This document shows positions 7,642 to 18,110 of a stretch of 45,175 nt of DNA, piece by piece; positions within the stretch are counted from its first letter, which is position 1, and every line of letters starts with the position of its first letter. The notes under the pieces were generated by a model. It saw only the letters and a list, made by a program, of their open reading frames with translations, made no database searches and was not told the origin of the DNA. Source of the stretch: Candidatus Accumulibacter necessarius (GTDB lineage: Bacteria > Pseudomonadota > Gammaproteobacteria > Burkholderiales > Rhodocyclaceae); assembly GCA_017302435.1 (NCBI GenBank), contig JAFLDL010000040.1, positions 1 through 45,175 of the forward strand, written 5' to 3'. The translations under genes and the position numbers were made by a program.

Positions 7642-7657
7642 TGTTGCAAAAGCGACA
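7642..7657 (-). promoter_or_regulatory. NifA upstream activator site for nifB
   Basis: TGTTGCAAAAGCGACA is an exact TGT-N10-ACA site. Its centre (7649.5) is about 91 bases upstream of the expected nifB transcription start, a normal distance for looping to sigma-54 polymerase. Confidence 0.8.
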
Positions 7658-7754
7658 ATGGCGGATTGACGACTGGCTGCCGTAACCTGCGGCGTTGGCG
7701 CGCAGGTCGCGGGTCCGGCGCAGGATCAGATGGCTGCTGGAACAACCTTGGAGA

Positions 7755-7784
7755 TTGACGCCGCTTGGTGGGCGCTCATATACT
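7755..7784 (+). promoter_or_regulatory. Sigma-70-type promoter for the caspase-like gene
   Basis: TTGACG (7755-7760) and TATACT (7779-7784) are separated by 18 bases, giving one -35 mismatch and one -10 mismatch. The gene starts 79 bases after the -10. This suggests expression independent of NifA. Confidence 0.5.
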
Positions 7785-7862
7785 CAGCCACGGATGACCG
7801 TGACGCTCGGCCAGCCAAGACCAATTGCAGCAGCAACATGACAAGCATCGTATTCAGACACC

Positions 7863-9227
7863 ATGCCTTCCACCTTTTTTCCGGCCTTATCGTCGCACCT
7901 GCTGCGGGCGCTCGTCCTTGCGCTGGCCTGCGCCTTGATGGCCGCCGACGCCAACGCCCGGGGACAGCGCATAGCCCTGGTGATCGGCAACGGCAATTAC
8001 CAGCAGCCTGACCTGCCGAAACTGGCGAACCCGACCAACGACGCCGAAGACATCGCCAGGGCGCTGCGCGGCTTTGGCTTCGACGTCATCGAGCGCAAGA
8101 ACCAGACGCTCGAAGGAATGAACCAGGCCATCGCCGAGTTCGGCAGCAAGATCGGCGGCAGCGAAGCCGCGCTCTTCTACTATGCCGGGCACGGCATCCA
8201 GGTCAAGAACCAGAACTACCTGATACCGGTCAATGCCCGGATCGAAAGCGAAGCCTCGGTACCGTACCAGGGCGTCAACCTCAATCAGGTTCTCGAAGAG
8301 ATGGACAACGCCAAGAGCGGCGCCAACATCGTGATGCTCGATGCCTGCCGCAACAATCCGATCACCGGCAAATTCCGCTCCGGCCAGTCGCGCGGGCTGG
8401 CCAGCCCCGGCAGCGCGCCCAAAGGCACCGTGATTGTCTATGCAACCGACCCCGGCAACGTCGCCTCCGACGGTACCGGGCGCAACGGCCTATTCACGGC
8501 CGGGCTGCTGACCGCCTTCAAGGGCAAGGACCTGACGCTGGACGGCGTCCTGACGACCGCCAGCGCCGAAGTCGAAAAGGCCAGCGGGCAAGCCCAGACA
8601 CCCTACGTTAACGGCCCGAAGACGCTGCAGAAGAGCTTCCATTTTCAGGTCACCGTCGAGCCCGGTCGCGGAGAAATCGAAAAGACCTTCTGGACCAGCA
8701 TCGAGCGCAGCAACGATGCCGCGGACTTCGAAGCCTACCTGCAGAGATACCCGAACGGCAGCTACAAGGCGCTGGCCGAAAACCGGCTGAAAAGGCTCAA
8801 GGCCGACCAGCAGGCACCCGCTGCCCCTTCATCCACTGCGCCACCCACTGCATCCGCGACGGGGTCATCCACGGCCTTCGACGGGCGCTGGGCGATCACG
8901 CTCATCTGCGAGGATGTTGGCGAGGGCGGCAAGGTAGCCAAGGGCTACACCTTCAACTTCTTCAGCGACGTCAAGGAAGGGCGGCTGACTGGGCAAAAAG
9001 GGGAACCCGGGACACCGGGATCCTTGACCCTGGTCGGTGTCATCAAGGCGGACGGAGCGGCCGAGATCAACGCCAACGGCCTCACCTCAAACCCGGACTA
9101 TGCGGTGGGCCACGCCCGCCCAAGCTCGCCGTACTCGTACCGCATGCGCGGCACCTTCACGCCGACGAACGGCAAGGCAACGCGGATCGAACTCCGGCCC
9201 TGCGAAGCCACTTTTTTCAAGAATTGA
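7863..9227 (+). CDS. Caspase-like (peptidase C14) protein, exported
   Basis: A 454-residue protein. Residues 1-33 form a signal peptide (basic/hydrophobic stretch LLRALVLALACALMAA, then ADANARG). Residues 35-260 are a caspase-like domain with RIALVIGNGNYQ, the catalytic histidine in YYAGHGIQ (H110) and the catalytic cysteine in MLDACRNNP (C162), so it looks catalytically competent. Residues 265-320 hold a helical segment with FWTSIERSNDAADFEAYLQR, a motif common after bacterial caspase-like domains. A proline/serine/threonine-rich linker then leads to a C-terminal beta-rich domain from about 340 that starts FDGRWAITLICED. The target is unknown. It faces away from nifB and has a sigma-70-like promoter. 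Confidence 0.85.
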   Translation: MPSTFFPALSSHLLRALVLALACALMAADANARGQRIALVIGNGNYQQPDLPKLANPTNDAEDIARALRGFGFDVIERKNQTLEGMNQAIAEFGSKIGGSEAALFYYAGHGIQVKNQNYLIPVNARIESEASVPYQGVNLNQVLEEMDNAKSGANIVMLDACRNNPITGKFRSGQSRGLASPGSAPKGTVIVYATDPGNVASDGTGRNGLFTAGLLTAFKGKDLTLDGVLTTASAEVEKASGQAQTPYVNGPKTLQKSFHFQVTVEPGRGEIEKTFWTSIERSNDAADFEAYLQRYPNGSYKALAENRLKRLKADQQAPAAPSSTAPPTASATGSSTAFDGRWAITLICEDVGEGGKVAKGYTFNFFSDVKEGRLTGQKGEPGTPGSLTLVGVIKADGAAEINANGLTSNPDYAVGHARPSSPYSYRMRGTFTPTNGKATRIELRPCEATFFKN

Positions 9228-9361
9228 CGCGTTTTCCTGGACGCACGGACGCGGTTTCTGCGCCGAGGAAATTCTTGGGGCCTGCCATGCCAACGGCCAC
9301 AATGTGCTGGAAGGGTTCGACGGCAACAAGGAGACCAACGGTCACCGCAATGCTACCGGCG

Positions 9362-10156
9362 TCAGTTGCCGATCACACCTTTCAACCCGGTGTAGACCGA
9401 CAGCACTGTCGTTGCTGCGGCGGTCAAGGCACCGCCGAGTTCGTTGAATTTTTTGACCACTGCCTGGAACTGCTCCGTGTGCTCACCGCCGCTCTTCACG
9501 AGGCGCGCCAGAGCCACAGCCACGCCAGCCTCGCGAAACGCAGCGGCGCGTTTCCGCTGACGGGACATGCCCCCAATCAACATCCCGGTCGTGTAGCTGA
9601 GTCCGATGCTGGCCGCGTACTCGATGAATTCCCGCCATTCCCGCGCACCGTGTGGCAGCAAGGGCGTCCCGTCCACCCAGGCCGTCACGCCGCTCATACC
9701 GAGGACGGCCAGCAGCGCAAGGGAAACCACAGCAAAGGCCTGGCTGAGCGAGGGGCGACACGCCCCGGCCGTCATCAACAGTCCGAAAGGCAGCGGAATG
9801 AGCAGCGACACAACACGCAGATACAGGGTTTTCAGGTCGTACACAGCGGTAATCAGGCCGTGTGCCGCCAGGAGCAGAGCGAGCGGCAGCAGCCAGTGGG
9901 ACAGCCACTCACGAGTGTTGGGCAACACCGGAATCTCTTTCTCTTCTGGCGGTGGCACTGCGTGGAAAGCCGATCCCGATGCCACTTCCTGCAATTGCTG
10001 CCCGCCCTCGGCCAGCAGGGCGCCCTGGGCCGCCACCCGCTGCTCAAGGGATTCAATCCGCTCGAGCAAGGACTTGAACAAATAGAGGTCGCGCCGGCAC
10101 ACGGGGCAAACCAGGGCCTGCTCGGGGATTTTGCTAACGCAGTAGGGGCAGTGCAA
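9362..10156 (-). CDS. Zinc-ribbon membrane protein of unknown function
   Basis: A 264-residue protein starting MHCPYCVSKIPEQALVCPVC, two CPxC knuckles that form a zinc ribbon. A coiled-coil-like segment (residues 28-60, LLERIESLEQRVAAQGALLA) follows, then four hydrophobic segments at about 83-105, 110-130, 137-160 and 180-198. The C-terminal amphipathic tail ends with KGVIGN. I do not recognise a named family. It ends convergently with the caspase-like gene (134-base gap) and starts one base after the stop of the upstream small exported protein, so the two form an operon. Confidence 0.7.
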   Translation of the reverse strand: MHCPYCVSKIPEQALVCPVCRRDLYLFKSLLERIESLEQRVAAQGALLAEGGQQLQEVASGSAFHAVPPPEEKEIPVLPNTREWLSHWLLPLALLLAAHGLITAVYDLKTLYLRVVSLLIPLPFGLLMTAGACRPSLSQAFAVVSLALLAVLGMSGVTAWVDGTPLLPHGAREWREFIEYAASIGLSYTTGMLIGGMSRQRKRAAAFREAGVAVALARLVKSGGEHTEQFQAVVKKFNELGGALTAAATTVLSVYTGLKGVIGN

Positions 10157-10157
10157 T

Positions 10158-10589
10158 TTACTTCACCACGTTCAGGTTGAGCAGGATACTGGTCTGGCGC
10201 CCTTCGCTATCCTGCACGGTGAGGCGAACCTGGTGCTCCCCTGGGGGCGCTTCGGCGGTTACGAGGTCGATGCCCTTCTCGCTCAGTCCACCACGCACCC
10301 GGTCCAGGAGATTGATATTCGGTGTCCGCAGATAGGTCATTGTCACCGATGAGAGGTCAATTTTTGCACCACCCCGCGGCTCGAAAACAATGCGCAACGG
10401 GAAGGGCGATGCAACCGCCCCCTCCGGCGAAACTACCTTGATTCCAGGACCGCGTGTGATGGCGCGGGTCGCCGGGGCGGTCACCGGCGCCGGCGGCAGC
10501 TTCGCCTCCGACTCCTTGATCAAGATCTCGGCAGCAACGCTTGTCACCATCAAGAGCCCACACAGCAGCGTTAGTCCAGCTTTCAACAT
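10158..10589 (-). CDS. Small exported protein of unknown function
   Basis: A 143-residue protein with a clear signal peptide (MLKAGLTLLCGLLMVTSVAA, cut before EILIKES). The mature part is beta-rich: IKVVSPEGAVASPFPLRIVF, then a segment reading LLDRVRGGLSEKGIDLV, and a C-terminal GEHQVRLTVQDSEGRQTSI strand pair. It resembles an immunoglobulin-like or bacterial adhesin-type fold, but no family is recognised. It is followed at one base by the zinc-ribbon membrane protein gene. The ATG at 10589 was preferred over upstream starts because only it gives a signal peptide. Confidence 0.65.
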   Translation of the reverse strand: MLKAGLTLLCGLLMVTSVAAEILIKESEAKLPPAPVTAPATRAITRGPGIKVVSPEGAVASPFPLRIVFEPRGGAKIDLSSVTMTYLRTPNINLLDRVRGGLSEKGIDLVTAEAPPGEHQVRLTVQDSEGRQTSILLNLNVVK

Positions 10590-10900
10590 GCCTTTTCCCC
10601 ATTGGCAAAACAGATGCGGCAAGAGTATAGAACGCTTCAACGCATGCGCGGCGGGGTCCGATCTTTCCTCTTGCCTCGGTGCGCGTGTTGCCAGTGATTG
10701 CACATTCTTCAGGGTCAGGGAAAAAGGGCTTTGCAGAGTGCTTGAACTGGTCGTGGTTCCCACGGTTAGCGACGAGAAACCACCCATCCTCCGCAAGCAA
10801 ACTGAAGATCCCGCCGACTTTCCTTGGCCAAGCATAGCAGGCGCGGGGTAAGTCACCAAGTCCAAGCCTTGTCCGGTGTGAGCCTGAGGGAGAGGCGGGA
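10590..10900. other. Intergenic region between nifA and the small exported protein
   Basis: About 310 bases with no convincing gene on either strand. No TGT-N10-ACA site paired with a -24/-12 element was found, so the island genes do not appear to be NifA-controlled. Confidence 0.5.
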
Positions 10901-12501
<1,601 letters not shown>

Positions 12502-12505
<4 letters not shown>

Positions 12506-14061
12506 GGTCGTCGGTCCAGCGGCAGCAGCACGCGCACGCGGCAGCCGCGCGTGGTCGTCGGCTCGATCTCGATGAAGCCGCCGTGCTCGGCGACCACCTG
12601 CTGTGCCGACGACAGGCCGGTGCCGAGGTGGCAGCCACCGCGCTTGGTGGTATGGAACGGCTCGAACACTTTCAGTATCTGGGCGCTGTCGATGCCTGGC
12701 CCGGTATCCGCGATGTCCACTTCGATGCCGCCGAGACGCGCCTTGCTGGCCACCGTCAGCTCGCGCTCGCGGCAGCCGCGGGTGTTCATCGCCTCGATGG
12801 CATTGTCGATCAGCGCCTTGAACAGTGAGCGCAGCTTGTTTGGCGCCCCTTGCAGCGCCGGCAGCATCGCCTGTGGTTTCCAGATCACCGTGATGCCGGC
12901 GGCGAGAAGGCGGCCGGTGGACAGGTCGAGCACATCACGGAGGAGTTCGTTGAGGTTGACCGCGCCGATCGCTTCGCGCGTTTCACCGGGGATCATCGAT
13001 CGCAGATCCTTGAGTGCCTGCTGGCCGGCGGTGATTGCCTCCGTGAGGGCGACCGACATCGCGTCGGTCTCACCCTGGCGACGCGCCAGCATGCCGACGA
13101 CCGAAGCCATCATGTTGAGCGGGCCCTCGAGCCGGAAGGTGGCCGCGGCGAGACTCTCGCGCAGGCCGGAAACGCGGTCCTCGTCGGCCATCACCACCTG
13201 CAGCGCGGCGACGCGAACCTTTTCCTGCTGCAAGCGCAGGCTGGTGATCTCCTTTGCCACCAGCAGCAGGTAGTCGCGCCCCTGGCTGGCGAGGAAGGCG
13301 TCGGCAGAAGTGTCATCCTCGCGCACACGGCTGCCGGAACACGAGAACCAACGCGGTGAGCGGCCACCGGGGGGATCGAGCCGTACTTCGCGATCGAGAA
13401 AGAGATAGCCGGAGGTGCGGCGGCCCCGTCCCGAGTCGAGTTCGAGACTGGCGCGGACCGCCGACATGAGTATTGGCGCCGGCTCGGCCATGCCCAGATC
13501 GGCCTGCAGCTTCTTGTAGTCGTGGTTGTCGAGCACCACCCGGTCGTCAACGTCGAGCAGAGCGATAACCACCGGCGCAGCGTCGACCACCGACTCGATC
13601 AACGCCTTCTGATTTCTCACCTGGGACTCCAGACGGTGGACTTCAGTGATGTCGCGGTGCATCCCGAGATAGTTGAGTACCTCGCCGGCCGTGTTGACCA
13701 CCGGCGAGATGCTCAGCTCGGCAAGGTACTTGCTGCCGTCCTTGCGCCGGTTGATCAGGCGGCCGCCCCAGGGCTCGCCACGCGAAATCGTCCGCCACAG
13801 GCCCTGGTAGAGCTCGCGCGGCATGCTGTGGTTGGACAGGATCGACTGGTTCTGGCCAACGGCCTCCTCGCTGGCGTAGCCGGTGACACGCGTAAAGGCG
13901 GGATTGATGTACAGGATGTTGCCCTGCACATCGGTGATCGAAATCGCCATGTCGGCCTGATTGACCGTGTGCTGGAAGACCTGCGGATGGATGCTCGGCG
14001 GCAGCCCGTCCGCCACCGGTGGCGCGCTCTCGGCCGCTGCCTTGAGTTGCTTGCTGGTCAT
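12502..14061 (-). CDS. nifL: Redox- and nitrogen-sensing anti-activator NifL
   Basis: A 519-residue flavoprotein that binds and inhibits NifA when oxidised or in nitrogen excess. PAS1 (roughly 28-145; QADMAISITDVQGNILYINP, VTGYASEEAVGQNQSIL, GMHRDITE) carries the FAD site in the family. PAS2 follows (about 155-290; ESVVDAAPVVIALLDVDDRV). The histidine-kinase-like part has no histidine at the phospho-acceptor position (FRLEGPLN in place of HELRxPL), while the ATP-binding boxes NAIEAM, DTGPGI and GTGLSS are present. The ATG at 14061 is preceded by GGAGG, whereas the one at 14097 overlaps the predicted -12 element. The length equals that of Azotobacter NifL as I recall it. Confidence 0.94.
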
Positions 14062-14096
14062 TACGTGCCTCCCTGGCCAAGTGTTTCCCGAAGTCA

Positions 14097-14112
14097 TGCA
14101 TTTTTCGTGCCG
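14097..14112 (-). promoter_or_regulatory. Possible sigma-54 promoter of nifLA
   Basis: Minus strand CGGCAC-GAAAA-ATGCA keeps GG and GC ten bases apart, with one mismatch in each element. Transcription would begin near 14086, 25 bases before the nifL ATG. The match is weaker than at nifB. Confidence 0.5.
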
Positions 14113-14154
14113 GCCTTGATCTGACTACCGTTGCTGGCTGTTGTCGTTGCGCTT

Positions 14155-14170
14155 TGTCGTGTTTGCGACA
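14155..14170. promoter_or_regulatory. NifA upstream activator site shared by nifLA and rnf
   Basis: TGTCGTGTTTGCGACA is an exact TGT-N10-ACA palindrome with TGTCG/CGACA arms. Its centre (14162.5) is about 76 bases upstream of the predicted nifLA start and about 147 upstream of the predicted rnf start. It is the only such site seen in this intergenic region. Confidence 0.75.
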
Positions 14171-14283
14171 TGCACCGGAGTCGTCGCCGGCAGCTTGCGT
14201 GGGCATGCCGGGGAGGAAAAAACGCCACGCTGGTGCGGACTTGGCACCTCCGGCACGGCTTTGGTGTGCAGTGCACCATGCGA

Positions 14284-14299
14284 TGGCACAGTTTGTGCT
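14284..14299 (+). promoter_or_regulatory. Sigma-54 promoter of the rnf operon
   Basis: TGGCAC-AGTTT-GTGCT has a perfect -24 element and the invariant GC at the right spacing; one base differs in the -12 element. Transcription should start near 14310, about 17 bases before rnfA. Confidence 0.75.
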
Positions 14300-14326
14300 G
14301 CACGATGGACGAGGAGCCTGCCGACA

Positions 14327-14908
14327 ATGACCGCTTATCTTTTGCTGCTGCTATCGACCGCCCTGGTGAACAACGTGGTGCTGGTGAAGTTTCTCGGGCT
14401 CTGTCCCTTCATGGGAGTCTCCCGGAACATGGACAGTGCGCTGGGGATGGGTCTCGCCACGACCTTCGTCATCACCCTCGCCTGCGCCGCCACCTGGCTG
14501 CTCGAGCACTGGTTGCTGGCGCCCTTCGACCTTGGCTATCTGCGGATCCTCACCTTCATCCTGGTCATCGCAGCGACCGTGCAGTTCGTCGAAATGGTCG
14601 TCAAGAAATCGGCGCCGGCCTTGTATCAGGCCCTCGGCATCTATTTGCCGCTGATCACCACCAACTGCGCGGTGCTCGGCCTGGCGCTGCTCACTGCCCA
14701 GGAGAAGATGAGCTTTCTCCGGAGCCTGGTCTACGGCTTCGGTTCTGCCCTTGGCTTCACTCTCGTGCTGCTGATCTTTGCCGGCTTACGCGAACGCCTG
14801 GCGCTGGCGCGGGTGCCGGCAGCCTTTGCCGGTGCACCGCTGAGCTTCATCCTGGCCAGCCTGCTGTCGCTGGCCTTCATGGGTTTTGCCGGTCTCAGTT
14901 TTCAATAG
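14327..14908 (+). CDS. rnfA: Rnf electron transport complex subunit A
   Basis: A 193-residue integral membrane subunit of the Rnf complex, which drives electrons from NADH to ferredoxin at the expense of the ion gradient. Visible blocks are [20 protein letters not shown] near the start and [17 protein letters not shown] in the middle, each with the conserved cysteine thought to hold an intramembrane iron-sulfur centre with RnfE. Six hydrophobic segments are seen. The ATG at 14327 was chosen because it begins the family-typical [16 protein letters not shown]; upstream in-frame codons overlap the sigma-54 promoter. It is the first gene of rnfABCDGEH. Confidence 0.95.
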   Translation: MTAYLLLLLSTALVNNVVLVKFLGLCPFMGVSRNMDSALGMGLATTFVITLACAATWLLEHWLLAPFDLGYLRILTFILVIAATVQFVEMVVKKSAPALYQALGIYLPLITTNCAVLGLALLTAQEKMSFLRSLVYGFGSALGFTLVLLIFAGLRERLALARVPAAFAGAPLSFILASLLSLAFMGFAGLSFQ

Positions 14909-14919
14909 GAAACCATTCC

Positions 14920-15465
14920 ATGTGGCTTGCCATCTTCTCTCTGACGCTGCTCGGGACCCTGCTTGGGCTTGCTCTGGGCCTGGCAGCGAAACGCTTCCAT
15001 GTCGAGGCCAGTTCCATCGTCGCCGAGATCGAAGCCCTGATGCCAGGCTCAAACTGCGGTCAATGCGGCTTCGCCGGTTGCCCGCGGGCGGCGGCGGCAA
15101 TCGCCGACGGCAGCGCACCGGTGACGGTCTGCCCGCCGGGCGGCAAGGCACTGGCGCAAATGCTCGCCGCCAGGCTGGGCATCAGCATCGATCTGACCTC
15201 CGTCGCCGATGAGGGGCCGCAGATAGCGATCGTCGCCGAAGACATCTGCATTGGCTGCTGCCGTTGCAGCAAGGTCTGCCCGACTGATGCCATCGTCGGC
15301 GCGGCGAAGCAGATTCACAACGTGATTCGCGAAGCCTGTACCGGCTGCGGCAACTGCATCGATCGCTGTCCGACCGAGGCTTTGCTGCTGCAGCCCCTAC
15401 CCGTTACCGTGCAGCACTGGGTCTGGCCGAAACCGGCCACGGTGGTCATTGCTCTCGCTGTCTAG
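14920..15465 (+). CDS. rnfB: Rnf complex iron-sulfur subunit B
   Basis: A 181-residue protein with an N-terminal membrane anchor (residues 2-22, [20 protein letters not shown]). A 4Fe-4S domain follows, with the cysteine set in [11 protein letters not shown] and a later TVCPPGG. Two ferredoxin motifs come next, [16 protein letters not shown] and [16 protein letters not shown]. It relays electrons between RnfC and the ferredoxin side. The ATG lies 11 bases after the rnfA stop with AGGAAA upstream. Confidence 0.95.
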   Translation: MWLAIFSLTLLGTLLGLALGLAAKRFHVEASSIVAEIEALMPGSNCGQCGFAGCPRAAAAIADGSAPVTVCPPGGKALAQMLAARLGISIDLTSVADEGPQIAIVAEDICIGCCRCSKVCPTDAIVGAAKQIHNVIREACTGCGNCIDRCPTEALLLQPLPVTVQHWVWPKPATVVIALAV

Positions 15466-15504
15466 CAGACGACCGACAGCGACTGACCGACGACGAGGCA
15501 GAAC

Positions 15505-17031
15505 ATGGGCATCTTCGAGAAGATTTTCCGCCACCACCCGCCCTGGGGCGTACACCCGGACGACCACAAGCTGCCGGCGGCCAACGCGCCGCTGCGCTCG
15601 CTGCCGCTGCCGGCGTTGCTCTACGTCCCGATGCAGCAGCATGTGGGCAGCCCGGCGCGGCCAGTAGTGCTGGTCGGACAGCACGTGCTCAAGGGCCAGT
15701 TGATCGCCGAAGCGCAGGGCAACGTCTCGGCGCCGGTGCATGCGCCGACCTCGGGGCGAATCAGCGCGATTGGCGAGGTCACTGCGCCGCATCCTTCCGG
15801 TCTCGCGCAACTGGCAATCACGATTGCCGCCGACGGCGCCGATACGTGGTGCGAACGGCTGCCGGTGGACGACCCTTTCGCGCTCGCGCCCGAGGAGATC
15901 GCCCGGCGAACGGCGGCGGCCGGCGTCGTCGGCCTCGGCGGCGCAACCTTTCCAGCAGCGGTGAAGTTCAATCTTGGCCGGCGGCTGAAGGTCAACACGC
16001 TGATCGTCAACGGCGGCGAGTGCGAACCCTACCTGTCATCCGACGATCGGATCATGCGCGATCGCGCTGCCGAGGTGGTCGATGGCCTGCGCATCGTGAT
16101 GTACGCCATCGGCGCCCGCGAGGCCCTGGTTGGCATTGAAGACAACAAGCCGCAGGCAATCGCCGCCATGCGGGTGGCCGCGGCCGCTTTCGGCAACGTG
16201 CAGGTGCGACCGGTGCCGGCGCGCTATCCGATGGGATCGGACAAGCAACTGATCCAGACGCTGACCGGCAAGGAAGTGCCGGCCGACGCGCGCGCTGCCG
16301 AGGTCGGTGTGCTGGTGCACAACGTATCCACCTGCGCTGCCGTGCATCGTGCCCTGCGCCGCGGCGAACCGCTGGTCGAGCGCATCGTCACGCTGAACGG
16401 CGGCGCCCTGACGCGGCCGGGCAACCTGTTGGCACCGATCGGCACACCGGTGGTCGACCTCCTGCGCTTTGCCGGCGTCAGCGGCCGGCCGGCACGGCTG
16501 GTGCTTGGCGGGCCAATGATGGGCATCGTCCTGCCGCACGCCCGGGTGCCCATTGTCAAGGGTGCGTCAGGCATTCTCGCCTTCGACGCTGCCGAAGCAC
16601 ACGTAGCGGAAGCCGGCCCGTGCATTCGCTGTGGCAGTTGCACGCGTGCCTGTCCGATGGGGCTCCTGCCGCTGGAGATGGCCAGCCGCATCGGCGCCGA
16701 TGATCTCGCGGGCGCCGCCGGTTTCGGGCTGTCGGACTGCATCGGCTGTGGCTGCTGTGCGTACGTGTGCCCATCGCACATCCCGTTGGTGCAGTATTTC
16801 AGTTACGCCAAGGGCGAACTGTCGGCGCGCGAGCGCAGCAAGCTGCGCAACGACGCGACCCGGCGCCTGGCCGAAGAGCGCGTGGCGCGGCTGGAACGTG
16901 AAGCGCGCGAAAAGGCGGCTGCCGCAGCCAGACGCAAGGCCGAGCGCGATGCTGCCAAGGCCGCCGCCGGCGCCGCGGCCCGCCCGCTGCCGGTGCGGAT
17001 CGTCAAACCCGCCAGCGAGGCGGCCACATGA
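15505..17031 (+). CDS. rnfC: Rnf complex NADH-binding subunit C
   Basis: A 508-residue peripheral subunit that oxidises NADH via FMN. The N-terminus has WGVHPDDHKLPAANAPLRSL and a biotinyl/lipoyl-like loop (VSAPVHAPTSGRISAI). The flavin/NADH region includes VVGLGGATFPAAVKF and LIVNGGECEPYLSSDDRIM. Two 4Fe-4S motifs follow, CIRCGSCTRACPMGLLP and CIGCGCCAYVCPSHIPL. The C-terminus is a charged Ala/Arg/Glu-rich coiled tail (residues 430-490). The stop overlaps the rnfD start (ATGA). Confidence 0.95.
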   Translation: MGIFEKIFRHHPPWGVHPDDHKLPAANAPLRSLPLPALLYVPMQQHVGSPARPVVLVGQHVLKGQLIAEAQGNVSAPVHAPTSGRISAIGEVTAPHPSGLAQLAITIAADGADTWCERLPVDDPFALAPEEIARRTAAAGVVGLGGATFPAAVKFNLGRRLKVNTLIVNGGECEPYLSSDDRIMRDRAAEVVDGLRIVMYAIGAREALVGIEDNKPQAIAAMRVAAAAFGNVQVRPVPARYPMGSDKQLIQTLTGKEVPADARAAEVGVLVHNVSTCAAVHRALRRGEPLVERIVTLNGGALTRPGNLLAPIGTPVVDLLRFAGVSGRPARLVLGGPMMGIVLPHARVPIVKGASGILAFDAAEAHVAEAGPCIRCGSCTRACPMGLLPLEMASRIGADDLAGAAGFGLSDCIGCGCCAYVCPSHIPLVQYFSYAKGELSARERSKLRNDATRRLAEERVARLEREAREKAAAAARRKAERDAAKAAAGAAARPLPVRIVKPASEAAT

Positions 17032-18110
17032 TCCCGACGCGCCACGCCGGTCCGGTTGCGGCACCGCACGCAGCCAGCGCCGGCACTGTCCCACGGGTCA
17101 TGCTGTGGGTCTCTGCCGCCCTGCTGCCGGCGACGCTCTTTGGCTTCTGGCTGTATGGCTGGCCGGCCGTTCATCTGTGGTGGGTCACCACCGGTTCGGC
17201 GATCCTCGGCGAGGCCTTCTGCCTGCGCTTGATGCAGAAGCCGGTGGCGCCGGTGCTACGGGATGGGTCGGCCCTGCTCACCGGCTGGTTGCTGGCGCTG
17301 TCGCTGCCACCCTGGGCGCCCTGGTGGGCAGGCGTAATTGGCGGCCTGTTCGCGACCGTCATCGGCAAACAGGTCTTTGGTGGCCTGGGGCAGAATCTCT
17401 TCAACCCGGCAATGGTGGCGCGGGTCATGCTGTTGATTTCCTTCCCGGTGCCGATGACCCTGTGGACAGCACCGCTGCCAATGCTCTCGGCCAACGCGCC
17501 AGGATTTGTCGATGGGCTGCGGATCACCTTTGGCACGCTGCCGGCAACGTTCGACGCGATGAGCAGCGCCACGCTCTTCGGCTACGCGCGCAGCGAACTG
17601 TCGCGCGGCGTCGATCTGTTGCAGTCGCTGGCCGCGACGCAGGCACCGACGATCAGCCTGCTGGGCGAACGCGCCGGCAGCCTGGGTGAAACATCGTCGC
17701 TGTTGATTGCTGCCGGTGGCCTGTTGTTGCTCGGCTTGCGCATCATCACTTGGCACATCCCGTTCGCCATGCTGGCAACGATTGCCCTGTTCGCCTCGCT
17801 GATGCACGGTATCGACCCCGCTCGCTACCTCTCGGTCGGCATCCACCTCCTGTCCGGCGCCGCCATGCTGGGCGCCTTCTTCATCGCCACCGACTACGTG
17901 ACGTCGCCAAACACCGCCGTCGGCCAGCTCGTTTTCGGCGCCGGTGTCGGCTTTCTGACCTACGTCATCCGAACCTGGGGTGGCTATCCCGAAGGCGTCG
18001 CCTTCGCGGTGCTGCTGATGAACGCGCTGACACCGGTGATTGATCGCTATACCAGGCCCCGCATCTATGGTCGCGACCGGCGCGGCGCGCCGCTGGAGAT
18101 CGACCCGTGA
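17028..18110 (+). CDS. rnfD: Rnf complex membrane subunit D
   Basis: A 360-residue NqrB/RnfD-family membrane protein with about nine to ten hydrophobic segments. It carries a covalently bound FMN; the likely acceptor threonine is in DAMSSATLFGY, equivalent to the SGAT-type motif. GGLGQNLFNPAMVARVMLLI and FIATDYVTSPNT are further family blocks. The reading frame overlaps rnfC and rnfG by four bases on each side, indicating tight translational coupling. Confidence 0.94.
   Translation: MIPTRHAGPVAAPHAASAGTVPRVMLWVSAALLPATLFGFWLYGWPAVHLWWVTTGSAILGEAFCLRLMQKPVAPVLRDGSALLTGWLLALSLPPWAPWWAGVIGGLFATVIGKQVFGGLGQNLFNPAMVARVMLLISFPVPMTLWTAPLPMLSANAPGFVDGLRITFGTLPATFDAMSSATLFGYARSELSRGVDLLQSLAATQAPTISLLGERAGSLGETSSLLIAAGGLLLLGLRIITWHIPFAMLATIALFASLMHGIDPARYLSVGIHLLSGAAMLGAFFIATDYVTSPNTAVGQLVFGAGVGFLTYVIRTWGGYPEGVAFAVLLMNALTPVIDRYTRPRIYGRDRRGAPLEIDP

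Noticed and set aside
14062-14097. nifL start at 14097
   Set aside because: It lies in the -12 element of the predicted promoter, while the ATG at 14061 has GGAGG upstream.
14131-14919. Long plus-strand frame reading into rnfB from 14131
   Set aside because: The first 260 codons overlap the intergenic region and rnfA in the wrong frame. rnfB has its own start at 14920.
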